Source: Bacteroidota bacterium
GTDB taxonomy: Bacteria > Bacteroidota > Bacteroidia > Bacteroidales > FEN-979
Length of the DNA stretch: 64,000 nt
Assembly (NCBI GenBank): GCA_026391835.1
Contig: JAPLDF010000067.1
Span: 62,001-126,000, forward strand
Direction of reading: 5' to 3'
The notes under the pieces were generated by a model that was given only the letters and a program-made list of their open reading frames with translations, made no database searches and was not told the DNA's origin. Made by a program: the position numbers and the translations under genes. Below are positions 45,836 to 54,122 of this stretch, piece after piece (position 1 is the first letter of the stretch; each line of letters opens with the position of its first letter).

Positions 45836-45843
45836 TAATTTTG
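45836..45843 (+). promoter_or_regulatory. -7 promoter element before the MFS gene
   Basis: TAATTTTG matches TAnnTTTG. The transcript would begin near 45850, inside the tRNA-like segment that follows. Confidence 0.5.
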
Positions 45844-45846
45844 CAC

Positions 45847-45870
45847 ACGGGTTCGATCCCTGTTGCTACA
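45847..45870 (+). other. tRNA 3'-half-like segment
   Basis: ACGGG-TTCGATC-CCTGT forms a perfect T-arm (one G-U pair) with the invariant TTCRANY loop, followed by TGCTACA as a 3' acceptor strand. Twenty-two of 28 bases match the 3' end of the nearby tRNA-Val, which lies on the other strand. The 5' half is missing. Confidence 0.5.
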
Positions 45871-45896
45871 AATATCGTTTTTACTGCCCCACTGCC

Positions 45897-47063
45897 ATGA
45901 ATGACAAACTCTGGAACAGGGATTTTACCTTGCTCACCCTTTCCAATTTTTTGATGTGTTGCGCCTATTATTCACTGATCTCAACACTTCCCGTCTATAT
46001 ATCGCATGAGCTGCTTGCCCCCGAAAGCCTGGTCGGGCTGGTGATGGCCAGCTACGTGGTTGCAGCGATCCTGATCCGCCCGTTTTGCGGGTTCAGCCTC
46101 GACAAATATGGCAGAAAGGCAATTTTCCTGGCATCCCTGCTTATTTATGCCTTCACCTTCAATGGTTACCTCATTGCAACCTCCATCCTGATGATGACCG
46201 GGGTCCGCTTTGTGCATGGCATGACCTGGGGGCTGACCACCACCTCCAATTCAACCGTGGCCGGGGATATCATCCCTGGAAACAAAAGGGGAGAGGGCTT
46301 TGGCTACTTTGGCGTTTCGACCACTGCCGGGATGGCCCTCGGACCCATGATCGGGGCGATCATCTTCCAGCATGGCGGTTATACGGCGATGTTCCTGGCA
46401 GGCTGCCTCATCAGCCTTGTCAGCATGGGGCTTGCCGCCCTGATCAGGTACCCGGCCTATTATATGCCAAAAGCAAATCTTGAATTCAAATGGAAGAACC
46501 TGGTTGAGACGAGCACCGTAATCCCCTCCCTCAATTTGCTGATCATCATGCTGACCTACGGCGGACTGATCTCCTTCGTTGCCCTGTTCGGGCATGAAAT
46601 CGGCATCGGCAACCCGTCCGGTTTCTTCCTGATCTACGCCATCGGGATCATCAGTTCGAGGTTCGCCGTTGGAAAAGCCCTTGACCGCAACGGACCACGC
46701 ATCATCATCATGTTCTGTCTTTCGCTGCTGATCATCGGGTTTCCGCTCCTTGCCCTCTGGCAAAACCAGGCAGGGTTTTTTACTGCCGCACTGATCCTCG
46801 GGTTTGGAAATGGCGTTGTATTCCCAACCTTTCAAACCATGACAAACAACATGGTGCCTGCTTCCCGCCGGGGGGCAGCCAGCTCCACGCTGTTTATCGC
46901 AGTCGATATCGGGATGGGCCTGGGAATGATCCTCGTGGGTGTGATCGCCCAGTATTTCTCCATTTCAACGGCCTTCCTCGTATGTTCCGGTATCGGGGCG
47001 GCAGGGCTGGCCATGTTCCTGATCACTACGCTAAAGTACTACCAACACCATAAGAACAATTGA
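45897..47063 (+). CDS. MFS transporter, drug/sugar-efflux type
   Basis: 388 residues, 12 predicted helices. Motif A occurs as GFSLDKYGRKA (about 65-75), and RFVHGMTWGLTTT matches the helix 4 motif B. The C-terminal half has ASSTLFIAVDIGMGLG, typical of the arabinose-efflux-like (YfcJ) subgroup. Substrate unknown; a proton-coupled exporter is likely. It lies 26 bp behind a tRNA-like segment and converges on the CoA-binding-protein gene. Confidence 0.85.
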   Translation: MNDKLWNRDFTLLTLSNFLMCCAYYSLISTLPVYISHELLAPESLVGLVMASYVVAAILIRPFCGFSLDKYGRKAIFLASLLIYAFTFNGYLIATSILMMTGVRFVHGMTWGLTTTSNSTVAGDIIPGNKRGEGFGYFGVSTTAGMALGPMIGAIIFQHGGYTAMFLAGCLISLVSMGLAALIRYPAYYMPKANLEFKWKNLVETSTVIPSLNLLIIMLTYGGLISFVALFGHEIGIGNPSGFFLIYAIGIISSRFAVGKALDRNGPRIIIMFCLSLLIIGFPLLALWQNQAGFFTAALILGFGNGVVFPTFQTMTNNMVPASRRGAASSTLFIAVDIGMGLGMILVGVIAQYFSISTAFLVCSGIGAAGLAMFLITTLKYYQHHKNN

Positions 47064-47161
47064 TTTACGAATTACGATTTACGATTTTCGATTGAGTGCT
47101 AAAATGACGATCACGGATCAGCAACCGCCAATCGTAAATCCAAAATCGTAAATCGTAAATC
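47062..47161. repeat. inverted pair of heptamer arrays
   Basis: A 32-bp arm of TTACGAT-type heptamers (47062-47093) and its inverse, AATCGTA-type (47130-47161), match at 28 of 32 positions and enclose 36 nt. They fill the gap between two convergent genes and could end transcription in both directions. Confidence 0.85.
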
Positions 47162-47164
47162 CCC

Positions 47165-47620
47165 TTATTTTGGAAGACGCCCAAAAAACCTTTTCAGGTT
47201 CCTGTGAAATTTATGAAACCCCGTCACGGGATCGGCATACATCAGGATGCACTCCCCGGTGACCAGGTTTCCTGTGTAGCCCTTTGTTAATTCAAGGGTT
47301 TCGGGCGTATCGGACATCTGCTGGATCCAGATGTTTTTGATCCCGCCTGCCATGGCTTCGGCCACAACCTCCCTGGTCTGTTTTTTCCCCGTAACGATGA
47401 TTAAACTTTGAGTCCCGGGGGGTAAAGCGCTAACGCTGCGGAAACAGGGGGTGCCTGCAATGTCATCCGTTCCGGGGTTGATCGGAAGGACTTCAAATCC
47501 TTTCTCCTTGAGCTGTTTGAAAACGACGTGTCCAAACTTTTTCGGGTCCCTTGAAACACCCGCGATGGCGATGCTGTGCGCCGAAAGAAAGGAGTCAATG
47601 GATGCTTTGGTTGCTTTCAT
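47165..47620 (-). CDS. CoA-binding domain protein
   Basis: 151 residues forming one CoA_binding_2 Rossmann domain: IAIAGVSRDPKKFGHVVFK, VLPINPGTDDIAGTPC, and GGIKNIWIQQ. Related domains open succinyl-CoA synthetase alpha chains, but here no ligase part exists. Role unknown. The ATG overlaps the stop of the kinase gene (ATGA), so the two are coupled. Confidence 0.85.
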   Translation of the reverse strand: MKATKASIDSFLSAHSIAIAGVSRDPKKFGHVVFKQLKEKGFEVLPINPGTDDIAGTPCFRSVSALPPGTQSLIIVTGKKQTREVVAEAMAGGIKNIWIQQMSDTPETLELTKGYTGNLVTGECILMYADPVTGFHKFHRNLKRFFGRLPK

Positions 47621-48564
47621 GGTTTGTTTTTTAGGTTGTTGCCAAACTCAGGCGAAATATAGTTGTCAAGGCCCAGGCATACATCGGCAGAAAAACGGAT
47701 GGCCGATTCAATAAGGCAATCCAGCAGCCATGCAGGCAGGGTACCGGGCATTGGCAGCATGGAAGTTCCCGGCAGGGTGGTTGCCGCATGGATGATCCCT
47801 GCATTGAAGGCGTCACCAGCCCCGATGGTGCTTACCGGCTCTATCTGGGGTACGCGATATGTTGTGGCCACCCCGTCCTGAATTACCTCGACACCCTTAC
47901 TGCTCTTTGTATAAACCAGCAGGGGGCACCCTGCCTCATGCACATGGCGGAATGCTTGCTGTGCATCGGGCGCGTTGAAAATATTTTTGAAGTCTTCATC
48001 CGACCCCCGCACCAGGTTGGCCATGCCCATGTTCTCCATGATCCATGGCCTGACGGTTTCGAGTTCACCGAGGTGGGCGCTCCTGAAGTTCGGGTCATAG
48101 ATGATAAATGCCCCACCGGCTTTTGCAGCCCGGACGAATCCCGTTATTTTTGAACGGAGAGAATTCGTGATGGCGTAAATGGAGCCGAACAGAACAATAT
48201 CACCGGGTTCCACCCCGGGAAAGGGGCAGATGAGCCGTTCTTCGGGCAGTATCTTGTAGAAAGAATAATCCGCGTTTTTCTGCTGATCGAGAAAAGCCAG
48301 GGCAAGCGACGTTTTGCCGTTGCTGTAACGGCTGACATATTCGGTAGATACGCCATTGTTTGATAAAAACTCCTGGATGATATTCCCGGGATGGTCGGTG
48401 CCGAAATCACTTATAAAGAAGACCTTTGTTCCCGCCCTGCCGAGCGACACGGCAGAATTAAGCATCGAGCCGCCGGGGGTGGCCGACAAGGGCTGATCCT
48501 CCCTGAAAATGATGTCGAGAACCGTCTCCCCGATACAAAATACCCTGCCGGCTTCTTTAGTCAT
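47617..48564 (-). CDS. PfkB-family carbohydrate kinase
   Basis: 315 residues. The N-terminal GGSMLNSAVSLGRAG (about 31-45) binds the sugar, and STIGAGDAFNAGI (about 246-258) carries the anion hole and catalytic Asp of PfkB kinases. Overall length and FREDQPLSATPGG are closest to fructokinases. It probably phosphorylates fructose or a related sugar in the cytoplasm. The CoA-binding-domain gene is coupled downstream. Confidence 0.88.
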   Translation of the reverse strand: MTKEAGRVFCIGETVLDIIFREDQPLSATPGGSMLNSAVSLGRAGTKVFFISDFGTDHPGNIIQEFLSNNGVSTEYVSRYSNGKTSLALAFLDQQKNADYSFYKILPEERLICPFPGVEPGDIVLFGSIYAITNSLRSKITGFVRAAKAGGAFIIYDPNFRSAHLGELETVRPWIMENMGMANLVRGSDEDFKNIFNAPDAQQAFRHVHEAGCPLLVYTKSSKGVEVIQDGVATTYRVPQIEPVSTIGAGDAFNAGIIHAATTLPGTSMLPMPGTLPAWLLDCLIESAIRFSADVCLGLDNYISPEFGNNLKNKP

Positions 48565-48645
48565 TTGGTATGTTCATGTGATAGGATTTATTTTTTTGGC
48601 CATATGGAAAATCCGGAATTTAGTCCAGTCCGAAAGGTGTTTATT

Positions 48646-48757
48646 AGTCACAAAGTCACAAAGTCACAAAGTCACAAAGTCACAAGGTCACAAAGTCACA
48701 AGGTCACAAAGTCACAAGGTCACAAAGTCACAAAGTCACAAGGTCAAAAGGTCACAA
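48646..48757. repeat. tandem octamer array (AGTCACAA)
   Basis: Fourteen contiguous 8-bp units, AGTCACAA or GGTCACAA, with one GGTCAAAA. It starts 81 bp upstream of the PfkB start. Open frames through it encode a short repeated peptide in any frame and are not genes. Confidence 0.95.
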
Positions 48758-49260
48758 GGTTTCACCAGGCTTATACTGCAGATATACACTGCTTTGTGCA
48801 TCTTTGTGTTTTGGTGTCCTGGTGGCATTTTCCTGTTTGCAGTTTTTTAGAGTAAATTCGGTTTTCATGAAATTTGTTCCTATGGATATTCATGTGTCAA
48901 TGATGTAAATCCGGTTTTTAAAATACTCCCACAAGGTACAAAAACTACTTTGAATGCTTGCATCTATTGCAGTTGGCTTTAGCCAACTGTTTATGGGGTG
49001 ATGTAATTCATCTGGCTTTAGCCACATTGTGTCTCAAATAAATAGGGCTGAAGCCCCTGCTTTGCAGAATCATCAAGTTAGCAGTCAGCTGAAGCAGACT
49101 GCAATAAATAGTTCTTCAAATGTTTACCGCAGCTTTGCTTCAATTACCTTTCAATCCTTGATTTACATTGATAATTTGTTCCACTGGATATTTCATGCTT
49201 GCAGTTAAAACGATGTCTAAGGTTTATTTCGCTGGGATCATCCGAAACAGGGCAGGCAGA
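48758..49260. other. intergenic region with REP-like palindromes
   Basis: About 500 bp without a gene. The section 48970-49102 holds four palindromes; the rest is AT-rich with no clear promoter or RNA. Confidence 0.6.
48970..49102. repeat. cluster of REP-like palindromes, second locus
   Basis: CAGTTGGCTTTAGCCAACTG (48970-48989), TGGCTTTAGCCA (49013-49024), GGGCTGAAGCCC (49045-49056) and GCAGTC/GACTGC (49081-49102). The first is the exact inverse of the one at 38014-38033. Confidence 0.88.
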
Positions 49261-51075
49261 TCAATATTCAATTTCAAGATCCAGCTCCTCCCTGAGGGTA
49301 CGCAGGGCGGGATTTTTGCCGGCCATCAGTTCAAACTTTTCTTTGTCGGTGTATGGCTTCAGTGTTTGCTGCGATTCGGCAATGGTTGTTTTGAGTTGAA
49401 TTTTAAAGTTGTTCAGCTGCATGCGTAAAAATTCCATCATATCGGTCTTGCGCAGGGTGAGCTCATCTTCAAGCACCTTGTTGTCGAGCGTGAAGGTGAT
49501 GTTCCAGTTATCCTGGAGCACCGGCCGTGAATTTTTCAACGTGGAGTAGAGGTGCGGCGACTCATTTTTCAACTTATCGGCATATTCGTCCCAGCAAAGG
49601 ATCAGTTCCGTCTGGGTAAACGGGGTGGTTATCTCATACCTGGCAAGGTCCTCGTCGTTGGCCAGGGCGTCATTCCCTGTTTTTGACACCGGTTTCCTGA
49701 TCGAGGTGGTGCTGGTAAAATCACTTTTAATGTCCCGCATCCTGACTGTTTCCGACGGTTTCCTTGGAGGAGTTTCTGCCGGGGATCCCGAAGATTCCGG
49801 TTGCCCGGGCCCGGCTTCGGCATGCTGTACGACGGGGGCGGGAGGTTGTGGGTGGGAAGCCGGCGGTTGCACGGTTGTTTCCTGTGATGGCAAGCCCGGA
49901 ACAACCGCTACAGGCGCGGGTTTTGGCGGGGCAGGCGGTGCGATGGCAGCAGCGGGAGGCGCTGTTTGACCACCGTTTTGCCGGATCATCGGGGCGCACA
50001 TCTGCATCAGCGAAAGTTCAAGATGCAGACGCTTGTTGTTGCTGGTTTTGTAGTTCAGGTCGCAACGGTTGTTGATGTCGAGCAGCGTCAGCAACAGGCT
50101 TACAGGGCACCGGGCCGACTGTTCCACATAGTGGGCGCGGATAGAGGGTGCAGTTTCGAGCAAACCGGCAGTAGCGGTATCCTTGCATACAAGCAGGTTC
50201 CGCAGGTGCTCGCCGAAGCCGATGATGAAATGCTGCCCTTCGAACCCTTTGCCAATGATATCGTTTATGGTGAGCAGCGGGCCTGAAATATCCCCCTGCA
50301 AAATCTGGTCGGTTATTTTGAAGAAATATTCATAATCGAGCACATTCAGGTTTTCCAGGACAGTATTGTAGGTAAGCTGGTCCCCCGCAAAACTGACAAG
50401 CTGGTCAAAGATGGAGAGGGCGTCGCGCATGGCCCCGTCGGCCTTTTGCGCAATGATGTGCAGGGCATTGTCATCGGCCGTGATATGTTCCATTTCGGCA
50501 ACATGGTGAAGATGCCCCGCAATGTCGTCTACCGTGATCCTTTTGAAATCGAAAATCTGGCACCTTGAAAGAATGGTGGGAAGAATCTTGTGTTTTTCGG
50601 TGGTGGCGAGGATAAACTTTGCATAGGGGGGCGGTTCTTCCAGCGTCTTCAGGAATGCATTGAAGGCGGAGGCCGAAAGCATGTGAACTTCATCGATGAT
50701 ATACACCTTGTATTTGCCCATCTGTGGGGGGATGCGGACCTGGTCGACCAGGGTGCGGATATCATCCACCGAATTGTTTGAGGCGCCGTCCAGTTCATAA
50801 ATGTTGAACGAGGCATTTTCGTTGAAGGAAACACACGACGGGCACTGGTCGCAGGCTTCCATATTGGGCGAAAGAAACGCGCAGTTTATGGTTTTGGCAA
50901 GGATGCGGGCACAGGTCGTTTTCCCGACACCCCTTGGTCCGCAGAACAGAAATGCCTGTGCAAGCTGGTTGTTTTTTATGGCATTTTTCAGGGTGTTGGT
51001 AATGGACTTCTGCCCAACCACGGTGTCGAACGTCTGTGGACGGTATTTCCTCGCCGATACAATAAAATTCTCCAT
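49261..51075 (-). CDS. dnaX: DNA polymerase III subunit gamma/tau
   Basis: 604 residues from the ATG at 51075; eight further codons upstream are open but unlike the family. The clamp-loader AAA+ domain has Walker A GPRGVGKTT (46-54), zinc Cys65/75/78/81, Walker B IIDEVH (about 126-131) and sensor SRC (170-172). A Pro/Ala/Gln-rich linker (about 375-440) leads to a C-terminal tau-like domain. I saw no obvious A-rich slippery site that would make a separate gamma form. A -7 box (TAATTTTG, minus strand, 51115-51108) lies upstream. Confidence 0.95.
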   Translation of the reverse strand: MENFIVSARKYRPQTFDTVVGQKSITNTLKNAIKNNQLAQAFLFCGPRGVGKTTCARILAKTINCAFLSPNMEACDQCPSCVSFNENASFNIYELDGASNNSVDDIRTLVDQVRIPPQMGKYKVYIIDEVHMLSASAFNAFLKTLEEPPPYAKFILATTEKHKILPTILSRCQIFDFKRITVDDIAGHLHHVAEMEHITADDNALHIIAQKADGAMRDALSIFDQLVSFAGDQLTYNTVLENLNVLDYEYFFKITDQILQGDISGPLLTINDIIGKGFEGQHFIIGFGEHLRNLLVCKDTATAGLLETAPSIRAHYVEQSARCPVSLLLTLLDINNRCDLNYKTSNNKRLHLELSLMQMCAPMIRQNGGQTAPPAAAIAPPAPPKPAPVAVVPGLPSQETTVQPPASHPQPPAPVVQHAEAGPGQPESSGSPAETPPRKPSETVRMRDIKSDFTSTTSIRKPVSKTGNDALANDEDLARYEITTPFTQTELILCWDEYADKLKNESPHLYSTLKNSRPVLQDNWNITFTLDNKVLEDELTLRKTDMMEFLRMQLNNFKIQLKTTIAESQQTLKPYTDKEKFELMAGKNPALRTLREELDLEIEY

Positions 51076-51167
51076 ATACGTGTCCGTTTCTATTCTCAAA
51101 TATTATTCAAAATTACGAAAGTTTTTGTTTTTTGCGTAATTTGGCTGCAACTAACAACCGCGTTTTT

Positions 51168-52475
51168 ATGCTGCTGATCCTTACTGCCTCCATCCCAAGC
51201 CGGCTCAGGTACATTGCGAGCCTGATGGTGAGGGATATACTCGGAATTGAAGTAGTGCTGACCACTTCGCAGGAGGAATTTTCAGGGTATGACGGCCCGA
51301 AGATATCCTATGGCAGTGCACCCCCGGCCGACGGCCTTTTTATCGAAGCCTCCGGGTTGCTTTTTGAAACGGTGATTGCATTCCAGGTGGTGGAACCCTC
51401 AACTTCCGGAGGGTTCCCAATCCTTTTTAAAACAGCAAATCCTTTGTCCGCATTGCCGTTTGATCCCTTCGCAGCAGCCTTTTACCTGGTCACACGGTAC
51501 GAGGAGTACCATCCGCACAAAAAGGACAGCTACGGACGGTTTCCTGCTACCGAAAGCATTGCCTGGAAAGGAAAGTTCCTGGAAATTCCCATTGTTCACA
51601 CCTGGGCAGGAATGCTGGAGGGTATGTTGCGGAAACATTATCCCGGGTTGAAAATCAGCTACCCGCGGTACAACTTTGTCCCCACGATTGATGTTGATCA
51701 TGCCTGGTGTTACCAGGGGCGGACGTTTGCGCGCACCCTGGGAGGCTTTGGACGTTCGTTCATGCATGGCCGTCTGCAGGAAATTGCCGGGAGGTTCAAA
51801 GTACTTGCCGGGATGACGCCTGATCCCTACGACAATTATGCTTTTATAAACAGTGTGCATGCCCGGTATTCAAATTTCCCGGTTTTTTTTATTCTTTTTG
51901 CCGACTATGGCATGAATGACAACAACGTTACCATTTCATCAAAAAACTTCCACCTCCTGCTCCGGGAGCTTGACAGGCACGGGAAGGTTGGCATACATCC
52001 TTCGCTCTCCTCGAACAAGCACCTGTTCAAACTCGAAGATGAGTATGCGGGGTTGTGCGATGTGCTTGACCGGGATGTAACCTTAAGCCGCCAGCACTTT
52101 CTGAAACTGTCGATGCCCAAAACCTATCGCACCCTGCTGCAGTTTGGCATAACCGACGATTACTCCATGGGGTATGCCACCCATACCGGGTTCAGGGCCG
52201 GGATTGCCGTACCGTTCCCGTTCTTTGACCTGGTAAAGAATGAAGCCACCCGGCTGATGATCCACCCGGTTTCGCTGATGGATGTAACGATGAAGGATTA
52301 TCTTCGTCTAAGCAGGGTTGAAAGCCTCGAAAAAATAAAACAGATGATCCAGACTGTCAGATCTGTCAATGGTGAATTCGTCAGCCTGTGGCACAATGAA
52401 AGCCTCGGAGATACCGGCCGGTGGGAAGGCTGGCGGGCGGTGTATGAAGAGATGGTTCAGCAGGCTTCCACCTGA
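51168..52475 (+). CDS. polysaccharide deacetylase-like protein
   Basis: 435 residues from the ATG at 51168. An N-terminal alpha/beta region (to about 150) precedes a NodB-like barrel: VPTIDVDHAW carries the metal/catalytic Asp pair, VGIHPS the His motif, and SLWHNESL near the end the last active-site His. These features fit deacetylases of the DUF7033/PDDEXK-free NodB group; the sugar substrate is unknown. The acyltransferase gene follows 8 bp later, so the two probably modify a cell-surface glycan together. Confidence 0.8.
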   Translation: MLLILTASIPSRLRYIASLMVRDILGIEVVLTTSQEEFSGYDGPKISYGSAPPADGLFIEASGLLFETVIAFQVVEPSTSGGFPILFKTANPLSALPFDPFAAAFYLVTRYEEYHPHKKDSYGRFPATESIAWKGKFLEIPIVHTWAGMLEGMLRKHYPGLKISYPRYNFVPTIDVDHAWCYQGRTFARTLGGFGRSFMHGRLQEIAGRFKVLAGMTPDPYDNYAFINSVHARYSNFPVFFILFADYGMNDNNVTISSKNFHLLLRELDRHGKVGIHPSLSSNKHLFKLEDEYAGLCDVLDRDVTLSRQHFLKLSMPKTYRTLLQFGITDDYSMGYATHTGFRAGIAVPFPFFDLVKNEATRLMIHPVSLMDVTMKDYLRLSRVESLEKIKQMIQTVRSVNGEFVSLWHNESLGDTGRWEGWRAVYEEMVQQAST

Positions 52476-52483
52476 TTTTTTTT

Positions 52484-53416
52484 ATGATCAAGTATCTAAG
52501 ACATAATCAAATAGATAAAAGCCGCTGGGACGACTGCATCAGCAGATCGGCGAACCGCAGGGTATATGCTTTTTCCTGGTATCTCGACCTGGTTTGTCCC
52601 GGTTGGGAGGCGCTGGTTGAGGGGGATTATGTCTGCGTATTTCCCCTTACCTGCTACCGCAAATGGGGGATCAGCTATCTTGCACAGCCCTTTTTTACCC
52701 AGCAACTTGGTATTTTTTCGCCAAAGGAACTTTCGGAGGAAGATGTTGCAGCTTTTATCATGGCCGTCCCGGCCAAATACAGGTTTATGGAGATTCACCT
52801 GAATTCCATGAACCGGTATTCCGGGGCCGGCGAAACGACCATGCGTGTCAACCATGAGCTGGACCTGGCCGGTACGTATGCAGACCTGGCCGGATCGTAT
52901 TCAAAAAACACGGTGAGGAATATCCGCAAGGCGGCTGCCTGTGAGATGACCGTTGACCGTACAACCGGCGTGGATGATCTCATTGGATTGTTCCGCGCAA
53001 CTTTCGGGAAAAAGGAGGGGAAATTAAAGGATTCCCATTATGAAACGCTGCGGAAACTGATGATGCATTGCATTGGCAATCAAACCGGTTACCTGCTTGG
53101 TGCGGGCACAAAAGAGGGGAGCCTTTCGGCAGGTGCTTTTTTCCTTTTCGACCGGGAGCGTGTTTATTTCCTGTTTGCTGCCTCGTCGCCGGATGCCCGG
53201 GAGAACGGCGGAATGTTTTTGCTGATAGACCGTTTTATTACGGAAAATGCCGGGAAGAGCCTTGTCCTTGATTTTGAAGGAGGAAACGACCCGGCCCTGG
53301 GAAGGTTTTATAAAAGTTTTGGCGCCCTGGAAGTCCCGTACCCGGCATTGCGGATAAGCCGGCTTGCAAAAGTGGTTGAAAAAGTACTTTATTTCTCACG
53401 CAGGCTCCGGAAATAG
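52484..53416 (+). CDS. FemAB/GNAT-type acyltransferase
   Basis: 310 residues with a two-part GNAT fold: an N-terminal half up to LAGSYSKNTVRNIRKA and a C-terminal half containing GAFFLFDRERVYFLFAASS and NGGMFLLIDRFI. This pattern is found in FemAB-like and BioF2-like transferases that move an aminoacyl or acyl group to an amino group. The substrate is not evident. It lies 8 bp behind the deacetylase, which could expose the amino group it uses (inference). Confidence 0.75.
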   Translation: MIKYLRHNQIDKSRWDDCISRSANRRVYAFSWYLDLVCPGWEALVEGDYVCVFPLTCYRKWGISYLAQPFFTQQLGIFSPKELSEEDVAAFIMAVPAKYRFMEIHLNSMNRYSGAGETTMRVNHELDLAGTYADLAGSYSKNTVRNIRKAAACEMTVDRTTGVDDLIGLFRATFGKKEGKLKDSHYETLRKLMMHCIGNQTGYLLGAGTKEGSLSAGAFFLFDRERVYFLFAASSPDARENGGMFLLIDRFITENAGKSLVLDFEGGNDPALGRFYKSFGALEVPYPALRISRLAKVVEKVLYFSRRLRK

Positions 53417-53427
53417 AGAAAATTAGC

Positions 53428-53435
53428 TAATTTTG
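53428..53435 (+). promoter_or_regulatory. -7 promoter element before upp
   Basis: TAATTTTG matches TAnnTTTG and lies 28 bp before the upp start; no good -33 box. Confidence 0.5.
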
Positions 53436-53463
53436 TGAGAGGTTAACATAAAAATTAAAAGCC

Positions 53464-54114
53464 ATGGTCAATGTTTTATCTTCGGGCAATTCCATACTGA
53501 ATCAATATATCTCAGAATTAAGGGATGCAGAGATACAGAAAGACAGTTTAAGGTTTCGTTATAACCTTGAGCGGCTAGGCGGCATTTTTGCATACGAAAT
53601 CAGCAGGGTGCTGGCGTATGAAACAAGGGAAGTGGTGACCCCGCTTGGCATCGCAAATGTACCGGTGCTGATCGAATACCCGGTGCTGGCAACCATCCTT
53701 CGTGCCGGCCTGCCTTTCCACCAGGGATTCCTCAATTTTTATGATAAGTCGGAAAATGCATTTATTTCGGCGTTTCGCCGTCATCACAAAGATGGTACAT
53801 TCTCGATAAACATTGAATATGCTTCGGTAACCGAAATCGAGAACAAGGTCGTAATCTTGTGCGACACCATGCTTGCTTCAGGATCTTCAATGGTACTGGC
53901 ATACAAGGAACTGGTTAGCCATGGAAAACCGAAACACACCCACATCGTGGCTGCTGTTGCCAATGTGGAGGGCGTGGAGTATGTTAAAAAACATATTTCA
54001 AAGAACGATATCACCATCTGGCTGGGAGCCGTTGACGATGAAATGACCGCCCAGTCATATATTGTGCCGGGATTGGGTGATGCCGGCGATCTTGCTTACG
54101 GAAAAAAACACTGA
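53464..54114 (+). CDS. upp: uracil phosphoribosyltransferase
   Basis: 216 residues. The PRPP-binding loop is VVILCDTMLASGSSM (about 135-149), and YIVPGLGDAGDLAYG at the C-terminus binds uracil. The enzyme makes UMP from uracil and PRPP in pyrimidine salvage. First gene of a tight run, 8 bp before an ABC permease gene. It has its own promoter element. Confidence 0.95.
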   Translation: MVNVLSSGNSILNQYISELRDAEIQKDSLRFRYNLERLGGIFAYEISRVLAYETREVVTPLGIANVPVLIEYPVLATILRAGLPFHQGFLNFYDKSENAFISAFRRHHKDGTFSINIEYASVTEIENKVVILCDTMLASGSSMVLAYKELVSHGKPKHTHIVAAVANVEGVEYVKKHISKNDITIWLGAVDDEMTAQSYIVPGLGDAGDLAYGKKH

Positions 54115-54122
54115 TACCTTTT

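Noticed and set aside
48646..48757. CRISPR-like array
   Set aside because: Units are 8 bp and contiguous, with no spacers and no cas genes.
48391..48855. Open frames through the octamer array
   Set aside because: Both frames only translate the tandem repeat and overlap the kinase start.
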